Notes: generated by a model from the letters alone, not told the origin. Positions 25,304-39,907 are shown, numbered from the stretch's first letter. The stretch: DNA of 64,000 nucleotides from Penaeus vannamei (GCF_042767895.1 NC_091578.1:19655940-19719939); one strand, 5' to 3'. A program made the numbers and translations.

Positions 25304-28300
25304 AGATTCTATGATTTATTCTTTCCCTTATTCATGAAATGAATTATATAATTATTATCATTATATCATTATTATATTTTATGATATTATCATTGATTAT
25401 TATCATATTATATTATATATATTATTACAGTATAATAATTATTATGTAATTATTATTGCATTTTTATATATAATATTTAAAAATAATATTAGAATAATGA
25501 ATATTAGAAATAATATTAATAAATAAATATATTACATTATATGAAGTTATTATATTCATTTCATTATTATTATAATTATAATAAATTGATATTTGTATCA
25601 TACATAATTATGAATTATGTTATAATCATAATTATCATTCATAAATATTTATTATCATTTCATATCATATAATATCATATTTCCATAATAAAGGAATTCT
25701 AAATCTCATATTACCTGAATTAATTTTAAATTTTTAATTCATTAAAAATTTTTTTTTTTATTTCTTCAAATGTAATATATTTTGCATTTTCATTATGAAT
25801 TATATTATTTTATCTTTATTTCATTATAATATATATATTATTATTATTATTTTCATTATGCATTATCATATGATTATCTTATTATTATATCATTATGCAT
25901 TATAATAATTATAATTATATTAATGCAATAATATGATTATAATATATTATATAATGCAATTATTATGATGAAATAATAATGAGTTATATTATTTTAATGC
26001 AATTATAAGATTTATTATAATTATACTTTATTGATTATAATTATCGGCATAATTATATTTATTATTGTAATATAAAAATGATCATAATCATCATGATTAC
26101 CTGAATTAATGTTAAATCCTTATAATTAACAATAAAAAGCGAAAAATTTTTTTTCGACGTTTCTTTCAAAATGATTAATGTTAATTTTTGCCGTTTTTTT
26201 ACTTTTGGGATTTTTTTTTCGGCTTTATTTCATTATAATGGAATATTATCATTTTTCTTCTTTCATTTTTATGATTTTATTATTATAGTCATTATTCATA
26301 AATGAATATATTATTATCATCATTATTAGTATATATAAGTATTATGCTATTATTATTCTATTTGTCATTATAACTATTAAATAATGATAATGCAAATATG
26401 ATAATATAATATAATATATTATAATAATATATAAATAAAATATTTGCATTATTTATTGAAATTATTAAGGAAATATTAATAAGTTATTATTAATGAAGTT
26501 ATTATAATTATATTTAAAATTTTTTTTTATCATTATTATGATTATTGTCATTTCATTGCATTCATAATATCATATTATTCAATATTAATCATAAAATTAT
26601 TTATTTCCTATTATTCATAATATCATATTAATTCAATATAAAGATTATAGGAATATCATATTTCCATTTTATGTTAATCATCATATTCATTATTTATCAT
26701 TTTATCGATTATGATGATTTTCTTTATTATTTTTTCATTTCTATTATTATTATCATTATATGTTATATTATATTCATTATTATTTATATATATTATTATA
26801 ATTATCATTTAATTATTATGCATTCATAAATAAATAATATTTTATATATTGCATATGATTATTATAAATTATTAATGTATTATTAAATTATATAATTATA
26901 TTAAATTTTATTTTAATTATGATTTAGATTAAAATATTATATATATTATATTCATTATATATTATATTATTATTTTTATGCATTATAGTATAAAATATTA
27001 TATTTCATTATCTATTTTTATCATCATAATTATCTTTTAATATATAAAGATATTTAAATTTTATTTCCTTTAAAATTAATCATCATAATTTCCTTTTTTA
27101 TAAAAGTATTTTTCCCCCATTATTACAATTAATGTTAAATTTAATTCTTAAATTAAAAGTATTATCGACTTTTTTCAATAATTAATGAATATTGGTATTT
27201 CATTGGATTTATTATTATGTCATTATATAATAATTGATAATTATATTAATACATATAGAAATTATTAATATATATATATCATTATTATAATATTATCTTG
27301 ATAATTATTCAATATACATTATATTATATCATTATGCATATTATTTATTTTAATCTTATACATTAATCATGATAATTATATTATATGATATAGCATTATA
27401 ATATTATGTATAATTTAATGCAAATTTAAAATTATAACTATTTTATAATGTTTAAAAGCAATTTTATGATTTAGATTATCAATATTATAATTTAAAATAT
27501 ATGTATATTGTATTCTATTATCATTATTAGTAGAATTATTTATAATTAATATTGCTAATTATCAAATTATCAAAATTATCAATTATTAATCATTATCATT
27601 ATTACTGTTTTATCATTGTCAAATCATCATAATTTAAAATTTTATAATACGAAAATATTTATCCTTAATGCTGAATTATAATTTTAAAACTTAAATTCAT
27701 TAGAATTTTTTTTTTGACTTTTTCATAGATGAATCTATATTTTCATTTTCTTTTAAATTTTATTACTTCTATTTTATTTCATTATAATATATATAATTGT
27801 ATCATCATTATTATATTACTTATTATTTTATATTATTAATAATATAGTTATTATTTCATATTACATTATTATTATATAATATTGAATAATTATTATTATT
27901 GATATTATTGCTATTTTATTATTATTTATTATAATAAATATGTGAATATAATGCAATAATATATTATAATACAGTAATAATATGTATTTATTTTAATTTA
28001 TTTATTAATGATTAATAGTTATTATTCTATTATTCATAATTATAAGTTTTAAATTTAATTAATTAGTAATTTATTTATTGATTTTTAAACTATTATTTCC
28101 TTAAAGAATAAATTTGATTTTCTTATTAATTTTTAAGTATCCTTTTTATAAATATATATTTTTCAGTTCTCTTATTATACTGTTTTGCCGTTTTATTTAA
28201 CTTTTATTTTTTATTATACCTTTATTCTTATAAATAATATATTGATATCATTATTATCATTATTATATTTTTATTATTATTTATATCATTATCACCATAT

Positions 28301-31300
28301 ATTTATTATTACATGTTATTGATTATAATAATTATCATAATTATTATTTTTATCATTATACTATTTTATAATATATAAATAATGATTCAAATAATATGTC
28401 AATTATAATTATTATAATAAATTATCAGACATTATTATTATTTCATTCCATTATTGTTAAAATTAAAATATTATTCTATTATTCATAATATGTTTATTTA
28501 TAATTAAGCTTATCCTAATTATATTACTACATTGCATTATATCTAATTTCTTATTATTTCATAAAAAGGTTTGAATCATAATAATTACCTGATTAATGTA
28601 AATTTTCAAATTACACTAATGAATTTTTTTGACTTTTTAAAAGGCTTATAGCTAATTTGCCTTTTTTACTTCTGGATTTTATTATTTCCATTATTTCATT
28701 ATAAATATAATATAATCATATTATTATATATTATCATTTTTATATTCCATTATATCATTATATTATTTTAAAATATTATTCATTAAATAATTATCATGTA
28801 ATCATTATTTCATTTTATCATTATTTATATAATGATAATAAATATTATGACTTAAATATGGTTAATAATAAAATTCATTATATAATTATAATAAATTAAT
28901 GATATTATTTCATCCATATTATATGAAAATATGAAAGGTTATTATTGCATTATTCATAATTATCAATTATATTATAATTAAACATCATATATCATATATT
29001 TATTATATGTATTATCCATAATTACATCATTAATGTCAAATTAATATTAATTCTTTAATATTAATTATGAAAATCCTTAATTACATTAAATTAAGGTTTT
29101 TTTAGACTTTTCTAAAGGCTTAATCTAGATTTTCTTTTTAATTCTGGATTATATATTATGGATTATTATTATATATAATATATTATATCATTATATATGT
29201 ATTATTTATATATTATATCATTATAGATTATCATATGATTATTTATTATTGTCATATTATTGAGTTAATATTATTAATTATCATTATTATATTTTATTTA
29301 TATATTTATATTATTAATAGCATAATGATTTTATTATTAATACAATAATATATTAATGACATATAATTATTATTTTATTATTTATTAAAAATTGAATAGG
29401 TTAATTATTCTCAATATGATTATATTATTTTATTGTCATTATCAAATATATATCTTATTATCAAATTATCAAATGATTTTCATTTTTCTTTTTTATATTC
29501 ATATTATCATTAAAGAAATGTTGCGTTTATATTCTCAAAGCTGATTATAAATTTTGTTTACTATTTATTATAATTATTATGCATTATTTCATTAAATACT
29601 AATGATAATATTATAGCATTATAACATGATTATATATTATTATTATAATAATTATATGCAATTATATGTTATTTATATTATAATTATTAAAATGATATAG
29701 ATAATTATTTTTAATTATATGAAATAATAATAATTATATCAAAATAAGATTATTTATTGCATTATATTGGAATTATTAATAATTATTATTGCTTATATTT
29801 ATATTACTATATTAATTGTCACTAAAGTAATTATCACATTATTGTCAATAATGGGAAATATGTTAAATCCTCATAATTACCGAATTTATTTAATCCTCAT
29901 ATTACATGGAAGAAAGGTATTTTTCCCTTTTTCAAACTGTATCTTTTTGTTTTCATTTATTTTATTATTATCTGCTTTATTTCATTTAAAAGCTAATAAT
30001 TATTATATTATAGTATTCATATTTTATATTATTATCTTATATATTATAAATATCATTATAATAATTATATGCTAATTATTATTGATTTATTATCATATTA
30101 TATAATAGCAATAATGATGATCTTAGAAATAATAATACAATATATATTAAAAAATTATTGTATTATATTATTTGATTTTTTTGAATTATTAAAAGTTAAT
30201 CTTCATTATTCTAATTAAAATTATCATATAATTATTACTTTTCATTATTAAATTATTTATTTATTATTTATATTTCATCATTTTGTCCATATTACAATAC
30301 ATGGAATCATCATAATTACCTTATTATTTAATCTCATATTTTTAAAAAGAAAGTATTTTATTCGATTTCTATCAAGTTATACTATTTTTGCATTATTAAT
30401 TATTGTTTATTATTTGGCTATTTTCACTATAATATGAATATGATTATTCATATTGATTATTATGAAAATTTTATGATTATTATTTATATCATACATCATG
30501 ATTATCATTATTATTACATTATCATTTTAATATTATTATGCTAATATTATTGCTATTATTTATTATAATATTTATATAATATATGAATATGATATTCTTG
30601 AATTATATAAATTATAATTATATAAATAAATGATTTATCATTATTTTATTGCATTATCATATGAAAATTTTGATATTCATTATTGTATTATTATAATTCT
30701 TGATTATCATTATAATTATGGTTATATTATATCTTATTATGATTTCCATTACATCATATTTCATATTATTTCAATAAAGTAATCATCAGGATCTATATTA
30801 CTATAATTTAACCTATTATTATTTAAATATAATTTTTATTATTATTCAAAATAATTTTAGATTTTATGTTTTTAATATGGATTTTATTATACTGCATATT
30901 TATTATAATATGATTATATATAATTATTATGAATAATTATTATGATTATTATCATTATTTCATAAATTTTTATATATTATTACTGTATAATTATTATGAT
31001 ATTATCATTACTGTATTTTTATAATTATTATCATTATAGTATTATCATATGATTATAATTATATATAATTATCATTATAAAATATTATTAATATATTGTA
31101 TTTTTATTAATATTTATAAATTAATAGAATATGATTTAAAAATTGAAATTTTTAATAATTAGAAATATATTATTTATATTATTTATTACCTATTATATGA
31201 ATTATTGGATTATTATTTTTATTCATAATTATAGTATCATTAAATTATGATTTATAATTATTGTCATTAATATTGTCATTATCATTTATTATCATAATTA

Positions 31301-32282
31301 TCATTTTATTGTCATAATAAAGTATATATAATATATATAATTATGATTGATTTATAATCTAATTATATAAAAATGAAAATGTTTTTTCGAATTTTTAAAC
31401 TGAATATAAATTTTTTTTTTTATTTGATTTATTATTCATGATTTTTTATTATAATAATTGAATGATAATTATGACATTATTATCATTATGTCATCATTTA
31501 TATTATATATAAAGTATTATTAAATTTTCATTTTATTATCAAATATGATTAGATAATCATTATGTTTATTATTGTATTTTCATTTACATTTATTAATGAA
31601 ATAGCAATAATGATGTTTAGAAAAATAAGAATATATAATTATTGCATTATATTTATTATTCTTTATTGCATTTTATTGTCATTATAATAATTAATCATTT
31701 AATGATAATATCAGATTATATATAATTATACTAATTTATATTATTATTCATTATAATTGTATTATATATAATATCATCATTAGAATAATAAGATCCCAGA
31801 TTATCATAATTACTATTATTTAATCCTCATAATTCAATTAAATGAAAAGGTTTTTTATTTCTATAATCTGTAATACAATTTTCTTATTTCTTATGGATTA
31901 TTTTTTTGACTTTATCATTAAAAGATTAATGTAATTATTTCATCATTTTTCATTCTGCATATTTTTGATTATTATTTATTATTTCATCATATATATTATT
32001 CATTATCATGTATTATCATTTTATATTATTATTCAGTTATATATCATTATGTAATTATTATTGTATTTCATCATTATAAAATTTTATAATGTAATCATAT
32101 GATATTTTCATAATATAAAATACAATAATTATAAAATAATGATTATTATTACTGATTCATTTTAATGAATTATTATATTAAATTGCATTATTGAGTAATT
32201 TAGATTATCATATAATTATCCTATATTTTATCATTATTATTATTATTATTTTCTATATCATATTATTTCATATTGTAAATAA
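25304..32282 (-). repeat. Error-rich reverse-oriented array (inverted copy of ~17.5-24.4 kb)
   Basis: About 7 kb of extremely AT-rich sequence with few G or C bases. It reads as a degraded reverse complement of the array. Landmarks remain recognisable, for example TTATAATTAACAATAAAAAG with CGACGTTTCTTTCAAAATGA at 26080-26250, which match the distinctive unit at 23540-23705 in reverse. Paired coordinates stay collinear: 26100 pairs with 23680 and 32295 with 17557, so the sums differ by only ~70 over 6.2 kb. Unit cores lose G/C bases and homopolymers vary. No gene is supported; a 102-codon frame at 29767 is Ile/Tyr-rich noise. Confidence 0.85.
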
Positions 32283-34116
32283 TAAAGGAATCAGCAGGGA
32301 AATCATCATAATTACCTGAATTAATGTTAAAATCCTCATAATTACCATTAAAAAGTGAAAAAGGTTTTTTTTTCGACGTTTCTCATAGAAGGCTGTAATA
32401 CGCGAGATTTTGCCGTTTTTCGACTTTTGGGATTTGATTACTTCTGGCCTTCAATTCATTATAAATGGACTGAATGAAAATTATTATTATCATTATTATC
32501 ATTACTGGCATCCTTTTTATGATTATTATCATTATAGTCATACTTACCTGAATTAATTATAAAATCCTCATAATTACCATTAAAAACTGAAAAGGGTTTT
32601 TTCGACTTTTCTCTCAAAAGGCTTGATTTTGCCGTTTTTTTTTTTTTTTTAGACTTCTAGGATTTTATTACTTCTGGCCTTTATTTCATTATAAATTAAC
32701 TGAATGATAATTATTATCATCATTATTAAAATTACTGTCATCATTTTTATGATTATTATCATTATAGTCATTATCATCATGATTATCATTATTATTATCA
32801 TCATTATTGCAGTTATAATAATTATTATGCTAATTATTATTGCCATTTTTATCATTATAACTATAAATAAAATGATAATAGCAATATTTATGATATTTAT
32901 GAAATAATAATGACAATAACAATAATTATTATGACAATGATCATGGTATTATTATTTCTATTGTCATTATTAGTATGGAAATTATTAGAATTGAGTTAAT
33001 TATTGCTATTATTGCAGTAATTATCAAGATTATCATTATAATTATGACTTTATCATTATTATCATTATTATTGTCATTATCAATGTCATTATCATCACAA
33101 TCATCATTATTGTCAATAATAAAGAAATCATCAGGGAAATCATCATAATTACCTGAATTGATGTTAAAATCCTTAGAATTAACATTAACAACCGAAAAGG
33201 TTTTTTTTTCGACGTTTCTCACAAAAGGCTGTCATACGCTAGATTTTACCGTTTTTTCGACTTTTGGGACTTCTGGCCTTTATTTCATTTTAAAAGGACT
33301 TAATGATGATCATTATAACTATTTGTATAATGATAATAGCAATAATGATGATCTTAGAAATAATAATGACAATAATAATAATTATAATGACAATGATAAT
33401 GATATTATTATTTCTATTGCCATTATTAGTATGGAAATTATTGGAATAGAGTTAATTATTGCTATTATTGCAGTAATTATCAAGATTATCATTATAATTA
33501 TGACTTTATCATTATTATTGTCATTATCATTGTCATTATCATCATAATTATCATCATTATTGTCAATAATAAAGGAATCATGGAAATCATCATAATTACC
33601 TGAATTAATGTTAAAATCCTCATAATTACCATTAAAAAGCGAAAAAGTTTTTTTCGGCGTTTCTCTCAAAAGGCTAGATTTTGCAGTTTTTTCGACTTAT
33701 AGGATTTTATTACTTCTGGCCTTTATCTTATTATAAATGGAGTGAATGATAATTATTATCATTATTATCATTACTGTCATCATTTTTATGATTATCATTA
33801 TAGTCATTATCATCATGATTATCATTATTAATACCATCATTATTGCAGTTATAATAATTATTATGCAAATTATTATTGCTATTTTTATCGTTATAACTAT
33901 TTATATAATTATAATAGCAATATTGATAAACTTAGAAATAATAATGACAACAATAATAATTATAATGACAATGATAATGATGTTATCATTTCTAATGACA
34001 TTGTTAGTATGGAAAGTATTGGAATAGACTTAATTATTGCTGTTATTACAGTAATTATCAAGATTATCATTATAATTATGACTTTATCATTATCATTATT
34101 ATTGTCATAATCATAA
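32283..34116 (-). repeat. Array in reverse orientation, good quality
   Basis: From about 32283 the array returns to clean units in reverse orientation. The first again carries the rare CAGCAGGGAAATCATCATAA and CTTCAATTCATTATAAATGG words and a T-run at 32635-32651. Beyond the T-run the sequence diverges from the 17-kb block, so the inverted duplication ends there. Further units follow until the RTE-like fragment at 34117. Confidence 0.9.
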
Positions 34117-35780
34117 TGGGTGGGTGCTTCATGCGCAGGGTGGTGAGAAGCGATGATGTGGTAGCCTAGATAGTGTTTAATGCTTGCATGCCTTCTCGCT
34201 TGCAGCTGCCACCGCTGGCTAGCCTTGTGCGAAAAAGGGAGCAGCGCTGTATAAGTTTCCCCTGCCAGTTCATATCCTCTCCATCATCGAGACTTCTGCA
34301 GTGCCTCCTCGTGGCCACCTATGGAAACTGGCACCTTGCGGTCCCAGGCTGAAATGTAGCGGATCTCGGAGCAGCAGGAGACCCCAGAGGTACAGGGTCA
34401 TGGCCCACCGGCGTGTGGACACGCCCTGGCCCTGTACTAACTCTTGTCCCTAAGCCCCCTGGGGTCAATGGGAGGCTCGGGGGAGGTGGGCCTTGCCAGT
34501 CCTCCTCCCCCCAGAGAATAAGCCACTGGCAGCGTCACACTTAATTGGAAATGCTGGGGAGAGGGGTAATGTCCCTCCTACCCAGCGAGAGAGGCGGGCT
34601 GCGGGCCCCGTTGGGAGGGTGACTGCTGGGGCGCGGAATAGGAACGGGAGCTCCTCGTCCTGCCTGCGTCCTGGCAGCCGCCAGCCCAATATGAAGCTTG
34701 TGGGGCAAAGCCCTAGGGAACCCCACAGGTGGATGAAGGGTCCCGCAGCCTGCCGCCTTTTATGTGGGGCAGCGTCGGCGGGGGTGGCAGAGGTGGCGTC
34801 CACCCGGAGCGACTACCCGAGGGTTAACCTCAGGCGGGAAGTCAGGGTGGGGGCTTGGAACGTCCGCTCTTTACGTCAGGATGATCGGTTACCCCTGCTA
34901 TCGAGGGAACTGGGGAGGCTGAGAGTAGAGGTGGCTGCTCTCTCGGAGGTGAGAAGACCTGGCAGTGGCACGACCAGTGTAGGTGGCTACACCTATTACT
35001 GGTCAGGCCGCAGCGATGGTCACCATCTCTAGGGAGTAGCCATAGCTGTCTCTGGTAGGCTCCAGCCCTCGGTGGTAGAGGTCACTCCAGTCGATGAGCG
35101 TATAATGGTGATGAGACTGAAGCTGTTTCTGGGCTTTGTGTCTCTTATTGCTGTGTACGCTCCTACCGATGTTTGTAAACTTGACGTGAAAGAGATGTTC
35201 TACGCCAAACTTGCATCCGTGGCAGACAGTTGTCCCCGGCGAGATATTCGTATTGTTCTGGGTGACTTCAATCCAGTATCTGGCTGCGATCGAGCTGGCT
35301 ATGAGATGTCAGTCAGTCCTCGTGGTTCGGGAGTTGATACCGGCAGCGAGAATTCCCTCCTTTTCCGGGATTTTGCTAGATCCCAGAAATTGAGGATTTC
35401 TGGCTCTTGGTACCAGCGCCCAGACCCACATCGTTGGACATGGTACAGCGATGCGGGTAATTCAACCAAGAAGATCGACCACATTCTCGTTAGCACTCGT
35501 TGGAGGATCCTCCAGAACTGCAGGGTGTATAGGAGTGCTGAGTTCTGTGGTACTGACCATAGATTAGTTGTGGCTACCCTCCAGGTACACTTCAAAACTC
35601 CCCAGCGGCCCAATGACCACCCTGGGGTGTTTCATCTGGACAGGCTGAAGTAGAGGGAGTGTGCTCGGAGATTTACTGAGACAATCTCTGATTGGTTCAC
35701 AGAGCTTGACAATCTGACGGACCCTGTACTTCTGTGGGACACCTTCAAGCGTGAAACGCTTGATGCAGCCCAAGAATCGA
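34117..35780 (+). mobile_element. RTE-like non-LTR retrotransposon, 5' half only
   Basis: A GC-rich segment abruptly replaces the array at 34117 and returns to it at 35781. It contains a ~375-bp non-coding leader and an endonuclease-type ORF related to RTE elements (the type often annotated in animals as craniofacial development protein 2-like). The RT domain and 3' end are absent, the reverse of the usual 5' truncation of non-LTR elements. Family assignment rests on WNVRSL, LSEVRRPGSG, YAPTD, GDFN and DHRLV motifs. Confidence 0.75.
34493..35780 (+). pseudogene. RTE-type AP endonuclease, truncated
   Basis: One frame with stops at 35030-35032 and 35651-35653. Endonuclease motifs in order: REVRVGAWNVRSL (near 34840), VEVAALSEVRRPGSG (catalytic Glu), SLIAVYAPTDVCKLDV, RDIRIVLGDFNPVSGCDRAG (Asp and Asn of GDFN), KKIDHILVSTRWR, and GTDHRLVVATLQVHF (catalytic His, in place of SDH). 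After the second stop the family text continues (WFTELDNLTDPVLLWDTF, then AAQESI) and is cut at 35780, before any RT motif. The N-terminal ~110 codons are Pro/Arg/Gly-rich and may be leader. In the family the enzyme nicks target DNA to prime reverse transcription. The first stop replaces a probable Gln (TAG for CAG). Confidence 0.8.
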
Positions 35781-37697
35781 TTGTCATTATCATCATAATT
35801 ATCATCATTATTGTCAATAATAAAGGAATTATAATGAAAAAACATCATAATTACAAGAATTAATATTAAAATCCTCATGATTACCATTAAAAAGCGAAAA
35901 AGGTTTTTTTTCGACGTCTCTCTCAAAAGGCTGTAATACGCTAGAATTTGCTGTTTTTTTCGACTTTATAGTCATTATCATCATGATTATCATTATAATT
36001 ATCATCATTATTGCAGTTATAAAAATTATCATGCTAATTGTTATTGCTATTTTTATCATTATAACTATTTATATAATGATAATAGCAATAATGATAATTT
36101 TAGAAATAATAATGACTATAAAAATAATTATAATGACAATGATAATGATGTTATTATTCCTTCTATTGCCATTATTAGTATGAAAATTATTGGAATAAAG
36201 TTAATTAAAGCTATTGTTGCAGTAATTATTAAAATTATCGTTATAATTATGATTTTATAATTTTCATTGTCATTATTATTGTCATTATCATCATAATTAT
36301 CATCCTTATTGTCAATAATAAAGGAATTATCATGAAAATCATCATAATTACCTGAGTTAATGTTAAATTCCTCAAAATTACCGTTTTTCGACTTACGGAA
36401 TTCTATTGCTTCTGGCCTTTATTTCATTATAAATGGACTGAATAATAATTATTGTCATCATTATTATTACTGTCATTATTTTCATGATTGTTATCTTTAT
36501 AGTCATTATCATCATGATTATCATTATTATTATCATTATTGCATTTATAATAATTATGCTATTTATTATTGCTATTTTTATCATTATAACTATTCATATA
36601 ATGATAATAGCAATAATGTAAATTTGAGAAATAATAATGACAATAATAACAATTATATAGACAATGATAATTATGTTATTATTATTTCTATTGCCATTAT
36701 TAGTATGAAAATTATTGGAATAGAGTTAATTATTGCTATTATTGCAGCAATTATCAAAATTATCATTATAATTATGATTTTATCATTATCATTGTCATTA
36801 TCATTGTCATTATCATCATAATTATCATCATTATTGTCAATAATAAAGGCATTATCATGAAAATCATCATAATTACCTAAATTACCTTTCTCTCAAAAGG
36901 CTGTAATTTGATAGATTTTGCCGTTTTTCGACATATGGGATTTTATTACTTCTGGCCTTTATTTCCTTATAAATGGACTGAATAATAATTATTATCAACA
37001 TTATAATCACTACTGTCATTATTTTCATGGTTATTATCACTATAGTCATTATCATCATGATTATCATTATTATCAATATTATTGCAGATACAATAATCAT
37101 TATGCTAATTATTATTGCTATTTTTATCATAATAACTATATATATAATGATAATAGCAATAATGATAATTTAAATAATAATGACAATTATCTTTTTCATT
37201 ATCATCATGATTATCATCCTTATTGTCAATAATAAAGGAATTATCATGAAAATCATCATAATTACCTGAATTAATGTTAAAATCCCCATAATTACCATTA
37301 AAAACCGAAAAAGGTTTTTTTTCGACATTTCTCTCAAAAGGCTGTTTTACGCTAGATTTTGCCGTTTTTTTCGACTTTTTAGATTTTATTACGTCTGGCC
37401 TTTATTTCATTATAAATGGACTGAATAATAATTATTATCATCATTATTATCATTACTGTCTTTATCATCATAATTATCATCATTATTGTCATTATCATCT
37501 TGATTATCATTATTATTATCATCATTATTGCAGTTATAATAATTATTGTGCTAATTATTATTGCTATTTATATCATTATAACTATTTATATAGTGATAAT
37601 AGCAATAATGATGATCTTAGAAATAATAATGACAATAATAATAATTATAATGACAATGATAATGATGTTATTATTATTTCTATTGCCATTATTAGTA
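35781..37697 (-). repeat. Array in reverse orientation
   Basis: Array units in reverse orientation resume directly after the RTE fragment (ATTGTCATTATCATCATAAT) and continue through cores near 35880-35970, 36380-36430, 36890-36970 and 37290-37410. Several cores are shortened: those at 36380 and 36890 lack part of the CGACGTTTCTCTCAAAAGGC segment. Confidence 0.9.
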
Positions 37698-39907
37698 TTA
37701 TCATTATATAAATAGTTATAATGATAAAAATAGCAATAACAATTAGCATAAAAATTATTATAACTGCAATAATGATGATAATGATAATGATAATCATGAC
37801 GATATTGACTGTAATGATAATAATCATAAAAATGATGACAGTAATGATAATAATGATGATAATAATTATCATTCAGTCCATTTATAATGAAACAAAGGCC
37901 AGAAGTAATAAAATCCCAAAAGTCGAAAAAACGGCAAAATCTAGCGTATTACAGCATTTTGAGAGAAACGTCGAAAAAAAACCTTTTCGCTTTTTAATGG
38001 TAATTATGAGGATTTTCACATTAATTCAGGTAATTATGATGATTTCCATGATGATTCCGGTATTACTGAATATAATGATGATAATTATGATGATAATGAC
38101 AATGATAATGACAATAATAATGATAATAATGATAAAGTCATAATCATAATGATAATCTTGATAATTACTGCAATAATAGCAATAATTAACTCTATTCCAA
38201 TAATTTCCATACTAATAATGACAATAGAAATAATAACATCATTATCGTTGTCATTACAATTATTATTATTGTCATTATTATTTCTAAGATCATCATTATT
38301 GCTATTATTATTATATAAAAAGTTATAATGATAAAAATAGCAATGATAATTAGCATAATAATTATCATAACTGAATAATGATGATGATAATAATGATAAA
38401 CATGATGATAATGACTGTAATGATAATAATCATAAAAAAGATGACAGTAATGATAATAATGATGATAATAATTATCATTCAGTCCATTTATAATGAAATA
38501 AGAGCCAGAAGTAATAAAATCCCAAAAGTCGAAAAAAAAAACGGCAAAATCTAGCCTTTTGAGAGAAACGTCGAAAAAAAACTTTTCGCTTTTCAATAGT
38601 AATTATGAGGATTTTAACCTTATATCAGGTAATTATGATGATTTCCCTAATGATTCCTTTATTATTGACAATAATGACGATAAATATGATGATAATGACA
38701 ATAATTATGATAAAGTCATAATTATAATGATAATCTTGATAATTACTGCAATAATAGCAATAATTAACTCTATTCCAATAATTTCCATACTAATAATGGC
38801 AATAGAAATAATAATAACATCATTATCATTGTCATTATAATTATCATTATTGTCATTATTATTTCTAAGATCATCATTATTGCTATTATCATTATATAAA
38901 TAGTTATAATGATAAAAATGGCAATAATGATTAGCTTAATAATTATTATAACTGCAATAATGATTATAATAATAATGATAATCAAGATGATAATGACTAT
39001 AATGATAATAACCATAAAAATGATGACAGTAATGATAATAATGATGATGATAATTATCATTCAGTCCATTTATAATATAATAAAGGCTAGAAGTAATAAA
39101 ATCCCAATAGTCGAAAAACGGCAAAATCTAGCGTATTACAGCCTTTTGAGAGAAACGTCGTAAAAAACCCTTTTCGCTTTTTAATGGTAATTATGAGGAT
39201 TTTAACATTAATTCAGGTAATTATGATGATTTCCATGATGATTCCCTTATTATTGACAATAATGATAATTATGATGATAATGACAATGGTAATGACAATA
39301 ATAATGATAATAATGATAAAGTCATAATTATAATTATAATCTTGATAATTACTGCAATAATAGCAATAATTAACTCTATTCCAATAATTTCCATACTAAT
39401 AATGGCAATAGAAATAATAATAACATCATTATCATTGTCATTATAATTATCATTGTTGTCATTATTATTTCTAAGATCATCATTATTGCTATTATCATTA
39501 TATAAATAGTTATAATAATAAAAATGGCAATAATAATTAGCATAATAATTATTATAACTGCAATAATGATGATAATAATAATGATAATCATGATGATAAT
39601 GACTATAATGATAATAATCATAAAAATGATGACAGTAATGATAATAATGATGATAATAATTATCATTCAGTCCATTTATAATGAAATAAAGGCCAGAAGT
39701 AATAAAACCCGAAAAGTCGAAAAAACGGCAAAATCTAGCGTTTTGAGAGAAACGTCGAAAAAAACCCTTTTCGCTTTTTAATGGTAATTATGAGGATTTT
39801 AACATTAATTCAGATAATTATGATGATTTCCATGATGATTCCTTTATTATTGACAATAATGATGATAATTATGATTATAATGACAATGATAATGACAATA
39901 ATAATTA
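37698..39907 (+). repeat. Array in + orientation after an orientation switch
   Basis: Around 37697 the reverse-oriented text (TCTATTGCCATTATTAGTA) changes directly to forward text (TTATCATTATATAAATAGTT). Four + oriented cores follow (near 37900, 38505, 39090, 39690). The array is cut at about 39907 inside GACAATAATAATTATAA, next to the I-like element. Confidence 0.9.

Noticed and set aside
29767..30075. 102-codon frame that resembles a small membrane protein
   Set aside because: It lies in the error-rich AT region; its hydrophobic Ile/Leu/Tyr content is forced by base composition.
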